Source: Sorghum bicolor | Taxonomy: Eukaryota > Streptophyta > Magnoliopsida > Poales > Poaceae | Length of the DNA stretch: 64,000 nt | Direction of reading: 5' to 3' | NCBI RefSeq assembly: GCF_000003195.3 | Contig: NC_012870.2 | Location: forward strand, 1,302,001-1,366,000 | Shown: in pieces, positions 10,387 to 20,876 of the stretch | Layout: each line of letters opens with the position of its first letter | How positions within the stretch are numbered: position 1 is the stretch's first letter | Notes under the pieces: generated by a model | The model's input: only the letters and a program-made list of their open reading frames with translations | Databases searched by the model: none | Told to the model about the DNA's origin: nothing | Made by a program: the position numbers and the translations under genes

Positions 10387-11451
10387 ATGAACTACTTGGG
10401 GTTAGCTATGGCTGGTGTAGATGACTTTCAAATGTTCGGTGAAGATTTCCTACCACCAGAGGCTCCAGAGGTGCAGGAGGTGCAGCCAGCACAACAAGGC
10501 AACAGTGCAACCACTCGGTTGAACTGGACGCCCCTGATGTCCGCGCACATGTTGCAGAAGTTCACAAATCTAGTAGCTGAGGGTGTGAGGACTGACAAGG
10601 GCTTCAAGGACTTTCATGTCAATGTTGTTACTAAGGACCTACAAGCTTTCTGTGGCCAGCCAGTGGTTACATCTCAGGTCTCCAACCACCTCAGGAAATG
10701 GAGGACAAAGTGGCAGAAGGTTGAAAGAAATCAGTGGCGCTAACTAGGATGAGGATCTCTGCATGATCACACTAGACCCAGACCATTACCATGGCTATGT
10801 CAAGGTAATTCTCTCAATGTTATCTATCCATTTGGTATCACTTAGACTGTAATACCCAAGTTTGCAACCTACCTAACTATTCTCTCATTTGTTCAGGATC
10901 ACCCCAAGGATGTTGACTACCTGAATGTTCCAATCCTCCACTACAGCTACATGCAAATCATCTTTGGATCTGGAGTGGCAACTGGAAGGTTTGCTATGGG
11001 TTCTAGTGAACCATTGGGGCAACCTACAGATGATGTCATTGACTTGGAAGATCAAGATGATGTTGGTTTCAAGGTCACTTCAAATGAGAGGAAGGAGAAG
11101 AAGGGCAAGAGTCATGGGCTGAAGGTTGAGGACGCAGAAGACAGGAAGGCCAAGAGGAAGCGGGCAGTGATTAGTGATGAAGATGCGACACTGTTGACTG
11201 GTATGACAGATGCTGTTTCGGATCTCAGTGCAGCAATAAAGGAAGGCAACCTTGCAAAAGCAGCACCTAGAGTCTACGAGGCAGTCATGGGTTGTCCAAA
11301 TTATGCAAGATCTGACTTGATGATATGCCTTAATCATTTGATGGAGCACAAGGGGCCTGCTTTGGTCTTTGTCGGGATGAACCCAGAGGATAAAGAACTT
11401 TGGATCGACCAGCACCTTGCAAAGATTAGAGGACACATGGCTTTTCAGTGA
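10387..11451 (+). pseudogene. PIF/Harbinger ORF1, Myb/SANT-like protein, broken
   Basis: Exon 1 runs from ATG at 10387 (or 10408) to 10804 and exon 2 from 10897 to 11451. The N-terminal part (LNWTPLMSAHMLQKFTNL, then VSNHLRKWRTKWQKV) is the Myb/SANT-like domain that in this superfamily binds the element ends and partners the transposase. Near 10730 a small deletion shifts the frame, and in the restored frame a TAG at 10745-10747 stands where relatives have Trp (GAN*DED). Exon 2 is intact and ends with a basic linker (RKEKKGKSH, KAKRKR) and a helical C-terminus. The original protein would be about 320 residues. Confidence 0.88.
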
Positions 11452-12181
11452 AAGGAAGGAAGGACATGAAAGCCCCCTGATGATGCTGTAGTTGTAGCTA
11501 ACTTACCCATTTTGAGGTGTATTAGTAGAAAACAGTAGTTAAGAACTTTAGCTGGGTTCCGGATATGTTTTTGGTGGCTGCAATGTGCCATGTGCTTTGT
11601 ATGTGTGAGAATAAGTCATGACACTTGACAATAAATCATCAGTTGCATATGTTATCTGTCTACTTTACTTAGCAGACATACTTTGCTTTGTTTGCTGTTC
11701 GAAACTAATTTTAGACGCCGGTGATAAGCTCAATCTATTCAAACAAATAAAATGCAGCGCAAATTGAGTTTTCAACACATTCACATCCATAGATATAACA
11801 CAAGTTCAACACATTCACATGCATAGATATAACACAAGAGCGTTAAGGGTTCACCCAACCCTGTTACATAACCAGAAATATAACACAAGTTTGTTAAGGG
11901 TTTACCCAACCCTGTTACATAACCAGAAACTTGCTGAGTTTGTTGATACTCCCAAAAAAACCTGTCCAAACGAACTAGACTACCAACCATGTCCCTTCCA
12001 TGTTTCGGTCAACAAAAGAACCACTACTTAGCACTAGCAGAGGCCCAGGTTGCATAGTTAGACTAAACTGACTACCTAACTAGCATATCACTGGCCTATG
12101 CACGACGCCAACTCACATCTTTAGAAAGACAGCGAAGGCTTTCAGGAGCCCAACAAGCACGATGAGGCACCACGACAGGTA

Positions 12182-13146
12182 CTAGAGCTTGCTCTTGTCC
12201 ATGTTTGCGAACATGACCCTCTTCTGGTAGGCAAGAACCACACAACGCGCAAGACGCTTGGTTTGTCGCACTTCTTCTTCCATAGTTTGCTTCGCATTCA
12301 GCATTTGCTCTGTGTACATCATAGCATCCTCCAAGGCATCATGCGACCGATCAACAGCACGCCTGGCTTGCTTCATCTCCTTCCAGAGCATCTTGAAACT
12401 CTCTCCGACACGACTTGGCCACTCATCATCAATCCACTGCACAAAGTGACATTGGTTTTCCAGTCCCTGCAGCAAGCCATCCCATTTGAGAATTTACAAC
12501 ATGAAACCACAATTATTTGCCACAAGAAGTTCACCTGATTTGGACAACCAAAGAAGCGCCTTCCAGTGTGCCTCCCACCCTAGGCCTTCTTCAGCTTGGC
12601 GAACCAATCGCAGTGGCACTTGGGGAGATAGACCGTACCCATTCCTGCCCAGTCGTCTTCAGGAACCGCATCAGGGACCAGGGAATCAGACAGTACCTAC
12701 CAAAACCTACAGATCAGACCACCAAGAACCCAATCGACGCTAACTAGAGAATAAAGATTAAATATTGGACTTCATTTGGTACAAATCTCTGTGCTTTTGT
12801 TAACAATAGAATACCAGGCCCTAACCGAACCGTATCACGAAATCCCTACATATGAACCATGCGGAAATCCATAGATATGAACCAAACCCTAAGTAGGCAA
12901 ACCCTATTACAAATTGAAGGAAAGAAATGGGGCTGAGACGCTTGCCTGAGAAGACGAGCGAGGTCCCATGGACTCACTGGATGCGCTGCCTCCAGTACCG
13001 TAGTTAGATCCGCTAGGGTGGAGGGGAGAAGCGTGAGCGCCGAGGGAACCTGGTGATGACGACCCCGATGAGCGCTCCAGGGGCCTGCGGCTAGCGCGGC
13101 CACCCGCTCCAGCTTCGGCGAACCCAGCATCAGAAGCAGCCTCCAT
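12182..13146 (-). pseudogene. GRF zinc-finger coiled-coil ORF inside the transposon, nonsense-mutated
   Basis: Minus strand, three exons inferred: 13146-12946 (starting MEAASDAG, Ser/Gly-rich), 12696-12535 and 12466-12182. All joins are phase 0; the first intron would be GC-AG (CAG|GCAAG). Exon 2 has a GRF-type zinc finger (LPKCHCDWFAKLKK, then GRRFFGCPNQ); exon 3 continues GLENQCHFVQWIDDEWP and then a coiled coil of about 70 residues, ending NMDKSKL. About 215 residues in all. A TAG at 12580-12582 interrupts the finger, where Trp is likely ancestral. A TATA-like TTATAAGA sits at about 13268-13275 on this strand. Function is unknown; GRF fingers bind nucleic acid, so an accessory role in transposition is only an inference. 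Confidence 0.75.
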
Positions 13147-13708
13147 GGCCGCTGCAGCAGGTCGAGCGGGCGACGGAGACGAGGAACTCTGGTGACGGAG
13201 ACGAGGCGCGTCTGGAGGTGAGTGGAAGTGTGTGGACGGGTGAGTGGAGACTCTTGACCGGGCGTCCTCTTATAAGACGGCATACGCCGACGGAGGTAAA
13301 GACACCGAAGTCAAGAAATGGTGACCCGATCACGATCTGTGCACCCAACCAAACAGTGCAGCCCATGGCTTAGGAAGTGCAGCCCACCAAACATAATCTA
13401 AGGCGGGCCAGGCTGGGTCAAGTTTTGGAACCAAACACTCACATCTTGGTCTGTTCAGTGCAGTCCAGGCCTAGCATGGTTAGGATTTCTGGGCTGGCTA
13501 CAGGAGCCCATCAAAACCAAACACACCCTAAAAGCCCTCTAGTTCTTTGGTGGGTTGACCTATGATGATTTTTTCTCATTTGATCTTTTTCTTATCACGG
13601 TTCCTCAAAAATTCCTTTATTTTCATCACTTTTGATTAGGAAAAGGTTGCTTTTACCTTCTTGAATTATCATCGCGGTCAAATTTTTCTCCTCAAACTCT
13701 AAATCGTA

Positions 13709-13967
13709 CTCCCTCCATACCCATAAAGAAAGTCATTTTGGACAAGGTTTGAGTTAAAATTTGAGAATATAAATCATAAATAAATTTTAAGTTGCTAAGT
13801 TTGAAAATATAAAAACTAGATGAATAGATTTGTCTCGAAAAGTACTTCCATAAAAATATACATATATTATTTTTTGATAAATATTTTTATAAAAATAAGA
13901 AGTCAAAGTTAAGCTTTGGAGACTGTGTCATTGTTCTAAACGACTTTTTTTATGGGTATGGAGGGAG
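13709..13967. mobile_element. Stowaway-like MITE
   Basis: 259 bp; ends CTCCCTCCATACCCATAAA and its near inverted copy, flanked by TA on both sides. Long terminal inverted arms, no coding capacity. Confidence 0.9.
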
Positions 13968-14185
13968 TACGTCTTATCACCTCAACTATCAAATCCGTTT
14001 AAATTAGATTTCCGTGTCTCTGATAGAAGTTGTTCTCAAGGTGTTTTTTCTAATCTTTTTTTTTTATTTTGAAATTAGGTCAGTACCTAATAGTTTTTTA
14101 ACCACGGAAAATGTATTTAAGTTTCTAAAAAATTTGAGAAAATCTTAGAAATGATTGTCTCTCAAGTCTCACAAGTATTCTCTGT

Positions 14186-14585
14186 TTGCATTCTATGAGT
14201 GCAAGTATGTGGTAGCTCAGTACAATGTTTGCAAAAATTCCATTGTTCTGATAATTTTCTATTTTCCTATAGATAAGTCTATTTTTTAGCTTATATAGCA
14301 TTTTAATGACCTATAAATATTTTAGTTTTTCTTTTTTAATGTATCTCTAATGATTTTTTTTTTAAAAAATTAGAAGCCTAGAGATATTTTTTAGTTAAAA
14401 AACTTTACTAGGTATTTACCAAAATGTTTAACTAGAAAAGATGAAACCATCTTGAAAACTAATTTAAACGGTTTTGAGAGTTAATGATTATAATTCCCAG
14501 TTAAAATTGGAGAACAAAATCAGCTCAGGAAGTAAACCTTTTTTTTGTTTTGTTTTGTTTTTTGTTTTTACTATTTTCCACTTAT
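14186..14585. repeat. Second copy of AT-rich dispersed repeat
   Basis: Aligns with 4573-4972 including the poly-T tract before CTATTTTCCACTT. Here it ends right at the promoter of the RPB8 gene, 20 bases before the first TGGGCY motif. Confidence 0.75.
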
Positions 14586-14605
14586 CAGAAGGCCTGAGAT
14601 AGATT

Positions 14606-14677
14606 TGGGCTGGACGCTGAAACGTGGGCTTGCAAACTGGGCCCATTGAGGTCCGAGACACGGGTTCATTATGGGCC
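14606..14677 (+). promoter_or_regulatory. Cluster of four TGGGCY (site II) motifs upstream of RPB8
   Basis: TGGGCT at 14606 and 14625, TGGGCCCA at 14638 and TGGGCC at 14672. Site II elements bind TCP-type factors and are common in promoters of plant growth and translation genes. Their packing within 72 bp, just before the GC-rich leader, fits a housekeeping promoter. Confidence 0.6.
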
Positions 14678-15114
14678 ATCATACCACCCCGCACCTTTCC
14701 CATCTTTCTTCTCTTCCCCGCTGAAAGGCGACGGCCGACGGTGCTGCTTTTGCCCCCCGGCCCCCGCCCCCCCAGTACGCGGTCGCCTGCCCTAGGCCGC
14801 AGGACGCCGCCCCGCGCTCCGTCCCCCTCACTTCTCCGGTGAGCTCTCAGCCGCTACAGGTCTCTCGAGCCGCCCTCTGACCTTGGCCGCTTTCATTCGA
14901 GAGCTTTGCTGGCTGTGGCCGTGGGGTAAGAGGAGGCACAAGGCCGTCCGCTTTTGTCGGCATGGACCGCTCGCTTCCACTGTCTGGGTTGAAGTTTGAT
15001 GCGTTATCAGTAGCTCATAGTCTGATTTCTCGCTTCCACTGTTCACGGACTAGTTTACTTACTGTCAAGTCAGCTGAGGGTTTATGCAGTCACTCTCCTT
15101 TTTATCCAGGAGAA

Positions 15115-17312
15115 ATGTCTGAGCATCTCTTTGAGGACACCTTCGTCGTCAATAGGCTCGACCCTGATGGCAAAAAGTTTGATAGAGGTAAATTCTTTCT
15201 TTCTGAAATCTGAACCAATAACAAAGGTAACTTCTGAATGAGCAGCAAGGGTTCCTCCTTTTTTTTAGTACTGTGTACTATGTTATAGCATGGAGTATGT
15301 AGCTGTGGTCAATCACATCTGATGATTTCTTGGGTTTGGTTGCCTTGCTCATATCAGTAATTCAGTATCGCTCATGGTTTACTAAGATTTCACCATGTGG
15401 ATGCTCACGATTCTGTTAGAAAGAGGAGAGGGGAGGGAAGGGGATGGCGTCAGACACATTTTTTGGCCCCTTCTAGTCTAAGCGTAGTAGGCAAATGGAA
15501 AATGAGAACACGGACCATACCTATAAGCTGTTTTCCTGATATATCGTTGTGCCATGTGCTTGTTGTGTAATTGGAGGTTGGAACTATCATCAAATACATT
15601 CCCAATATTCACCCTGCGGTCCATGCTGTCATATTTAAAGAATCTTCTAATGATAAAGATTTTTTGCGGGGTAATGATTATAAATGCCTTTTGTAAACCG
15701 GACTCAAACAACACTTTCATATTCTTTTTATCGTGAAAATCTCTTCTTCTGCTATCTAAAGTACTTGATTCCTTTAGGACATACTATTAAAATCTAAAGG
15801 TGCACTCTGTATCGAAATAATATTAATATGCACGCAATCATTGAAATTCTCCCCTCTAAAGGTTCTTATCTTGAAATATTTCACTGTATAGTGTATCATT
15901 CATCTATCCACTGCTTCTTTTTTACTTTATATTGCTACCGTCAATATTATGTAGTTAACTAACTATGGCCAATTGCCATCCTTGTTCTAGTATGACCTCA
16001 TGTTCATGTTCTGTTCTTCTCTTACATGTGTACAGTTTCTCGTGTCGAAGCTCGCAGTGAGCAGTTAGCTATGTACATGCAGCTGGATGTTGCTACTGAT
16101 GTTTATCCTATGCAACCTAATGAGAAATTTAACATGGTTTTAGCACCTACTCTGAATTTGGATGGCACTCCAGATACTGGCTACTATACACAGGTGATTA
16201 ACTTAGCTGTTTTCTGAAATTTGCATCATGCAACTTGAATTTTAATGATATTGACTGATGCAATGCAGCATCCAGTTAATACTGTGTCTTGGGTTCATAT
16301 GATATCCTCAATGTGTTTTGGGTCTATATGATACATTGCAGGATTTCTTTTGAGCTGATGAAGTTTGTAGATAAGATCTAATTAACATAAAACTATCTAT
16401 TTTTCAGGCTGGTAGAAAAACTCTGGCAGATAATTATGAGTACGTCATGCATGGGAAGCTTTACAAAATCTCAGAAGACACCTCCAGCCAAAATGCTAAA
16501 GTGTATGGTTTTCTTCTTTTCCTTAAACTGAAAACTAGCAAACAGTGTAGCAATTTCCTCCTTTTGATGCAGTGGAATTTATTATATTAGCATATGAGTA
16601 TTCGATTCACTTGTTACATGCTACTACGGATTGTGTTTTAATATTTTTATCCTATTGGTGAGCTCTTCCAGTATATGATATGATAGGTCATGGATCCACC
16701 ATTGATTTCTGAACTAAGGATTGAAGGGTTTCCACATTGTTTTACCTTATCAAAGTGAACCCAACAGAAGCTTATAATTGTATTCATGGTACTGAAGAAA
16801 TTGTAGCCATATATCCTGATGAAGCCCATATGACAATCTCGCTTGTGAGAGAATTTGATTCTGCAAAGTACTTTTGAACATCAAAAGAGCTCGATTCGAA
16901 TATCCCATTATTAATTATTTTTCTGCATATTCTTTTCATCTGATAATAGCATTACTTGCATATAGATATAGAAAACTCCTTCGAGGTCAGTTCAATGTCT
17001 TATCTTGGTAAGAAAGGAATAAAATGGCTTCAGTTGATTTGTTTAAAGTCTATAAACCTGAAATGGCCTCATTTGATCTGTTTAAAGTTTAAACCTTCAT
17101 ATTATTGTAGAACTGAATCTTCTTTCATATACGCAGTTGTTCTTTTTAGTTTTTAAAGTAGGTGTTGTCTTTCTCATGGGGTACTTTTCCCCCCTTTCAG
17201 GGAGATCTATGCATCATTCGGGGGTCTCCTGATGCTGCTCAGGGGTGACCCCTCCACTGCTGCTAGCTTTGAGCTGGATCAGAGGCTCTTCCTATTGATG
17301 CGCAAGGTGTAA
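15115..17312 (+). CDS. NRPB8: RNA polymerases I, II and III shared subunit RPB8 (RPABC3)
   Basis: Four coding exons: 15115-15187, 16036-16193, 16408-16502, 17201-17312, giving 145 residues, the normal length. Diagnostic segments are [48 protein letters not shown] and the C-terminus [17 protein letters not shown]8 is an OB-fold subunit shared by the three nuclear RNA polymerases. The ATG lies five bases inside its exon; a leader intron from about 14839 to 15109 (GT...TTTTTATCCAG) is likely. All phases are consistent and no defect is seen. The upstream TGGGCY cluster suggests constitutive, growth-linked expression. Confidence 0.95.
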
Positions 17313-17798
17313 AATTACTGCTGAATCCGTTCACTTAATCGCATTGAGGGCTATGGGTGTTTGGCCTTACTCATACTGCTGAATCCGTTCACTTAATTTC
17401 CATCCATGGTTCCTAACCTTGACTCCTCGGTGGGTGAAGCTTGTTATGTACTGTCACGAGTACTGTTTTCTTTTATTATGGACTCATGGTAATGATTCTT
17501 GCTTCTTGTCAATAAGTTTGCTGTGCATTGAGAGGGCATTTGGACCCCAACCTTGCCTGGGGCGCTTGCCCAGGCATGTCGATCCAGCCCCGTGTGCTAA
17601 ATCGAAACCCAGGCATGACATCCAGGTCTGGAAGCAAACAGCCCCTAAATGAGATCCATGTGAATGTACCTGAGCCTGTTTGTTTGGCAGAAAAGTCATG
17701 ATTAAAAACATTGTTTGCTGATTTATTTTGAGAGAGAAACGTTGCTGAATGGCATACAGATTCTGTAGATAAGCAAAAACGAACATGCTCATGAGCTA

Positions 17799-18010
17799 CT
17801 CCTATCCTAAATTATAAGACATTCCAAGACAAGTTTGATCAAATTTATAGAATAAGATAATAATATTTATGATATCATTAAATTCTTTATTAATAGTATA
17901 TGTATTTGATGTTATAAATTTTTGTAATTTTTTTTATAATTTTAGTTAAACATAAGATGCTTTGACTCTTCAAAATTCTCGAAATGTCTTATAGTTTAGA
18001 ATGAAAGGAG
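17799..18010. mobile_element. Stowaway-like MITE
   Basis: Starts CTCCTATCCTAAATTATAAG after TA and ends with the inverted counterpart (TTTAGAATGAAAGGAG) before TA. Confidence 0.8.
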
Positions 18011-18181
18011 TATTAACTTTTGTAGTTTAGGACCGTGGCATTGACGTGCATGGTCTGTGTTCCCCGTTTCGTCGCTCCTACCCATACAGTATAATATAGC
18101 TGATGAATAGATAATATGTGCAAGTGGCGTAGCCGGTGGATCTGTCTCGGTATTCTACTCTTGCCCCCATTTTGAAACTAA

Positions 18182-18527
18182 GGCCCTGTTTAGTTCCCCA
18201 CCGAAAAAATTTTCACCCATCCCATCGAATCTTTTGACACATGTATGGAACATTAAATGTAGATAAAAAAATAAACTAATTACACAGTTTAGTTGAAAAT
18301 CGCGAGACGAATCTTTTAAGCCTAGTTACTCTATGATTAGCCTTAAGTGCTACAGTAACCCACATATGCTAATGGCAGATTAATTATGCTTAATAAATTT
18401 GTCTTGCAGTTTCCTGACGAGCTATGTAATTTGTTTTTTTATTAGTTTCTAAAAACCTCTCCCGACATCCTTCCGACACATTCGATGTGACATCCAAAAA
18501 ATTTTCATCCTCAATCTAAACAGGCCC
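18182..18527. mobile_element. Tourist-like MITE, long subtype
   Basis: 346 bp; ends GGCCCTGTTTAG and CTAAACAGGCCC with TAA on both sides. Shares the CGCGAGACGAATCTTTTAAG block with other copies but has an extra internal segment (GATTAATTATGCTTAATAAA). Confidence 0.88.
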
Positions 18528-18589
18528 TAAGTACAATGCGGAATAGAGGGATAATCTGCAAGTGGCCTAGCTGGTGGATCTGTCGTATA

Positions 18590-19024
18590 CTCCCTCCATT
18601 CTAGGCTTTATTTAGTTTTCAAAAAAATCAAGATTTTCCATCACATCAAATCTTACAGCACATGCATAAAGCATTAAATATAGATGAAAACAAAAACTAA
18701 TTGTACAGTTTACCTGTAAATCACGAGATGAATCTTTTAAACTTAGTTAGTCTATGATTGGATAATATTTATCAAATAAAAACGAAAGTGCTACAATGTC
18801 CAAAAACCCAAAATTTTGGGAACTGAATAAGGCATTTCAAAAGTTTTAGAGGGTCAAACCATCTCAAGTTTGACTAAAATTGTAGAGAGAATTATAAAGA
18901 GTTTATCAAATAGATATTACTTGAATATGATTGATAAAGAATCTAATGATACTTAATTAACATCATAAATGGCATTATCCTATCATATACACTTGGTCAA
19001 ACTTATAATTTGAGATGGAGGGAG
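18590..19024. mobile_element. Stowaway-like MITE split by a Tourist-like MITE
   Basis: Outer ends CTCCCTCCATTCTA and GAGATGGAGGGAG, flanked by TA. The interior from 18604 to 18833 is an unrelated Tourist-like element. Without it the outer element is about 205 bp, a normal Stowaway size. Confidence 0.85.
18604..18833. mobile_element. Tourist-like MITE nested in a Stowaway
   Basis: Diverged ends GGCTTTATTTAGTT and AACTGAATAAGGC. The interior carries the family blocks ATCACGAGATGAATCTTTTA and AACGAAAGTGCTACA. The target duplication is no longer clear. Confidence 0.8.
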
Positions 19025-19271
19025 TAGTATTTTGCAGCCTTCATTTTGACCTCACGTGGAAGTGTGGAACGATAAACATTTTGAAAGTTTGAATGTGGAT
19101 GACACTCAGAAACAAATTTGAGGTTTGAAATGCATGGGTCCATTATTATAAGGTGAGAGTGAAATGCTCGTCAGTTCTACATCTACAGTACATAGCAGCT
19201 GATGGTACTGCTTGTTAGTCGTCACTCCACTCAGTCCTCCTAGGAGTACGCGGCTACGCCACAACTCAGCC

Positions 19272-20876
19272 ATGGCAACGCCGCTGCACCTCCTCCTCGT
19301 GCTCGCCGCCATCGTCACCGCGGCGACACCGTCGTGTGTAGCAGCAGCAGCATCATCCGCCGCTTCCACAGCCGAGCACATCCTGGGCGTCAACTACGGC
19401 ACGCTGGGCGACAACCTCCCGCTGCCGCAGCGCGGGCTGGAGCTTGCCCGCTCGGCGGGGGCGTCCGCCGTCCGCTTCTACGACGCCAACGCCACCATGC
19501 TCGCCGCGGCCGCCGCCTCGGGGCTCGAGTTCGTGCCGAGCGTCCCGAACGAGCTGATCCCGTCGCTCGCCGCCTCCCAGCGCGCCGCCGACGCCTGGGT
19601 GGCCACCACGCTGCTCCCGTTCCGCGGCAACCCGCGCCTCCGGTACCTGTTCGTCGGCAACGAGGTCCTCTCCGACCCCACCGCCAGGTCCCGGTGGCCG
19701 CGGCTCGTCCCGGCCATGGCCAACGTCCACCGCGCGCTCCACCGCCACGGCCTCGGCAGCGTCAAGGTCAGCACCACGTTCAGCATGCACGAGCTGGAGG
19801 GCCAGAACGTGTTCCCGCCGTCCGCCGGCGCGTTCAGGCCCGACATCGCCGGCGCCGTCGTCCGCCCGCTGCTCGCCTTCCTGGACCGCACCGGCTCGCC
19901 CCTCTTCGTCGACGCGTACACCTACTTCACCTGGTCGGCGAACCACACCGTGGTGCCGCTGCCGTACGCGCTGCTGGCGCCGGCGTCCGGGTACGTGTAC
20001 CGCGACCCCGGGACGGGGCTGTCGTACACCAACCTGCTGGACCAGATGCTCGACGCGGTGGTGGCCGCCATGTGCCGCGCGGGCCACTGCGGCGTCGGGC
20101 TGGCGCTGGCCGAGACCGGGTGGCCGACGGCGGGGGACCTGGACCAGTTCGGCGCCAACGTGCGGAACGCGGCCACGTACAACCGGAACCTGGCGCGGCA
20201 CCTGGCGTCGGGCGCCGGCACGCCGCGGCGGCCGCGGGCGCGCGTAGCGCCGGCGATGGTGTTCGCGCTGTTCAACGAGGACCTCAAGTGGGGGCCAGGC
20301 ACGGAGCGGCACTGGGGCCTGTTCTACCCCAACGGCAGCGCGGTGTACGAGGTGGACCTCACGGGCCGGCGCCGGTCGCTGCCGTCGTACCCGCCGCTGC
20401 CGCCGGCGTCGAACGACCGGCCGTACCCGGGCCCCCTATGGTGCGTGGTGGCGACGGACAAGGGACCGGTGAACGAGACCGCGGTGAGGGCGCAGGTGGC
20501 GGCGGCGTGCGCCGACGTGCCGGGGTTGTGCGACCCCGTGCGGCCGGGTGGCGCGTGCTTCCTGCCGGACACGGTGAGCGCGCACGCCAGCTACGTGTTC
20601 AGCGCGCACTGGAACAGGTTCAGCGAGGACTACGGCGGGTGCTACTTCGCCGGCTTCGCCGTGGAGACCACCGTCGATCCCAGTCAGTACCTGCTTCCAT
20701 TTTCCTCTGACATATAGTATTGTTCATTGGTCTTCGCGTCAGTGGGGGATATACATATACAAATGCTCTTTGTTTGTCTCATCCAAAATTTTAAAATTTC
20801 ACGTGGTTTAAATGTTTTTGTTTTGTTTTCCACAGGCCATGGATCATGCAAGTTTCCAAGCATTCTACTGAAGTGA
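19272..20876 (+). CDS. A6-like glucan endo-1,3-beta-glucosidase (GH17 + X8)
   Basis: Two exons, 19272-20682 and 20836-20876, give 483 residues. The chosen ATG (CAGCCATGG context) is followed by a hydrophobic signal peptide (LHLLLVLAAIVTAATPSCV); an in-frame ATG at 19212 would bury it. GH17 spans about residues 36-375, with the acid/base Glu131 (VGNEVL) and the nucleophile Glu281 (LALAETGWP). An X8/CBM43 domain runs from LWCV (389) to the last residues SCKFPSILLK. There is no GPI-anchor tail, so the enzyme is probably secreted. Domain order and the C-terminus match Arabidopsis A6 (anther callose hydrolysis). GC content is extreme in exon 1, as in many grass genes. Confidence 0.93.

Larger units (their letters stand above)
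8021..13529. mobile_element. PIF/Harbinger-like DNA transposon, about 5.5 kb, inactivated
   Basis: The ends are inverted: GGGTGTGTTTGGTTCCCATC at the left and the reverse complement of GGGTGTGTTTGGTTTTGATG at the right. Flanking triplets are CTA and TAA, so the expected TWA duplication is imperfect. Inside lie, left to right, a spliced transposase, a spliced Myb/SANT-like ORF1 and a convergent minus-strand GRF-finger ORF. Each has at least one disabling mutation. Length and gene content match an autonomous grass PIF/Harbinger element, except for the third ORF. Confidence 0.9.
17313..19271. other. Intergenic, MITE-rich
   Basis: Between RPB8 and the glucanase lie four MITEs (listed separately) and a partial direct repeat (GTGCAAGTGGCGTAGCCGGT near 18118 and a diverged copy near 18556). 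No gene is seen. Confidence 0.6.

Noticed and set aside
8021..13529. Reading the PIF element as an active autonomous transposon
   Set aside because: All three ORFs carry nonsense codons and ORF1 also a frameshift.
19334..20710. 458-residue Arg/Pro-rich plus frame and 319-residue minus frame
   Set aside because: Third-position GC bias of the GH17 gene opens the other frames; they have no homology-like features.
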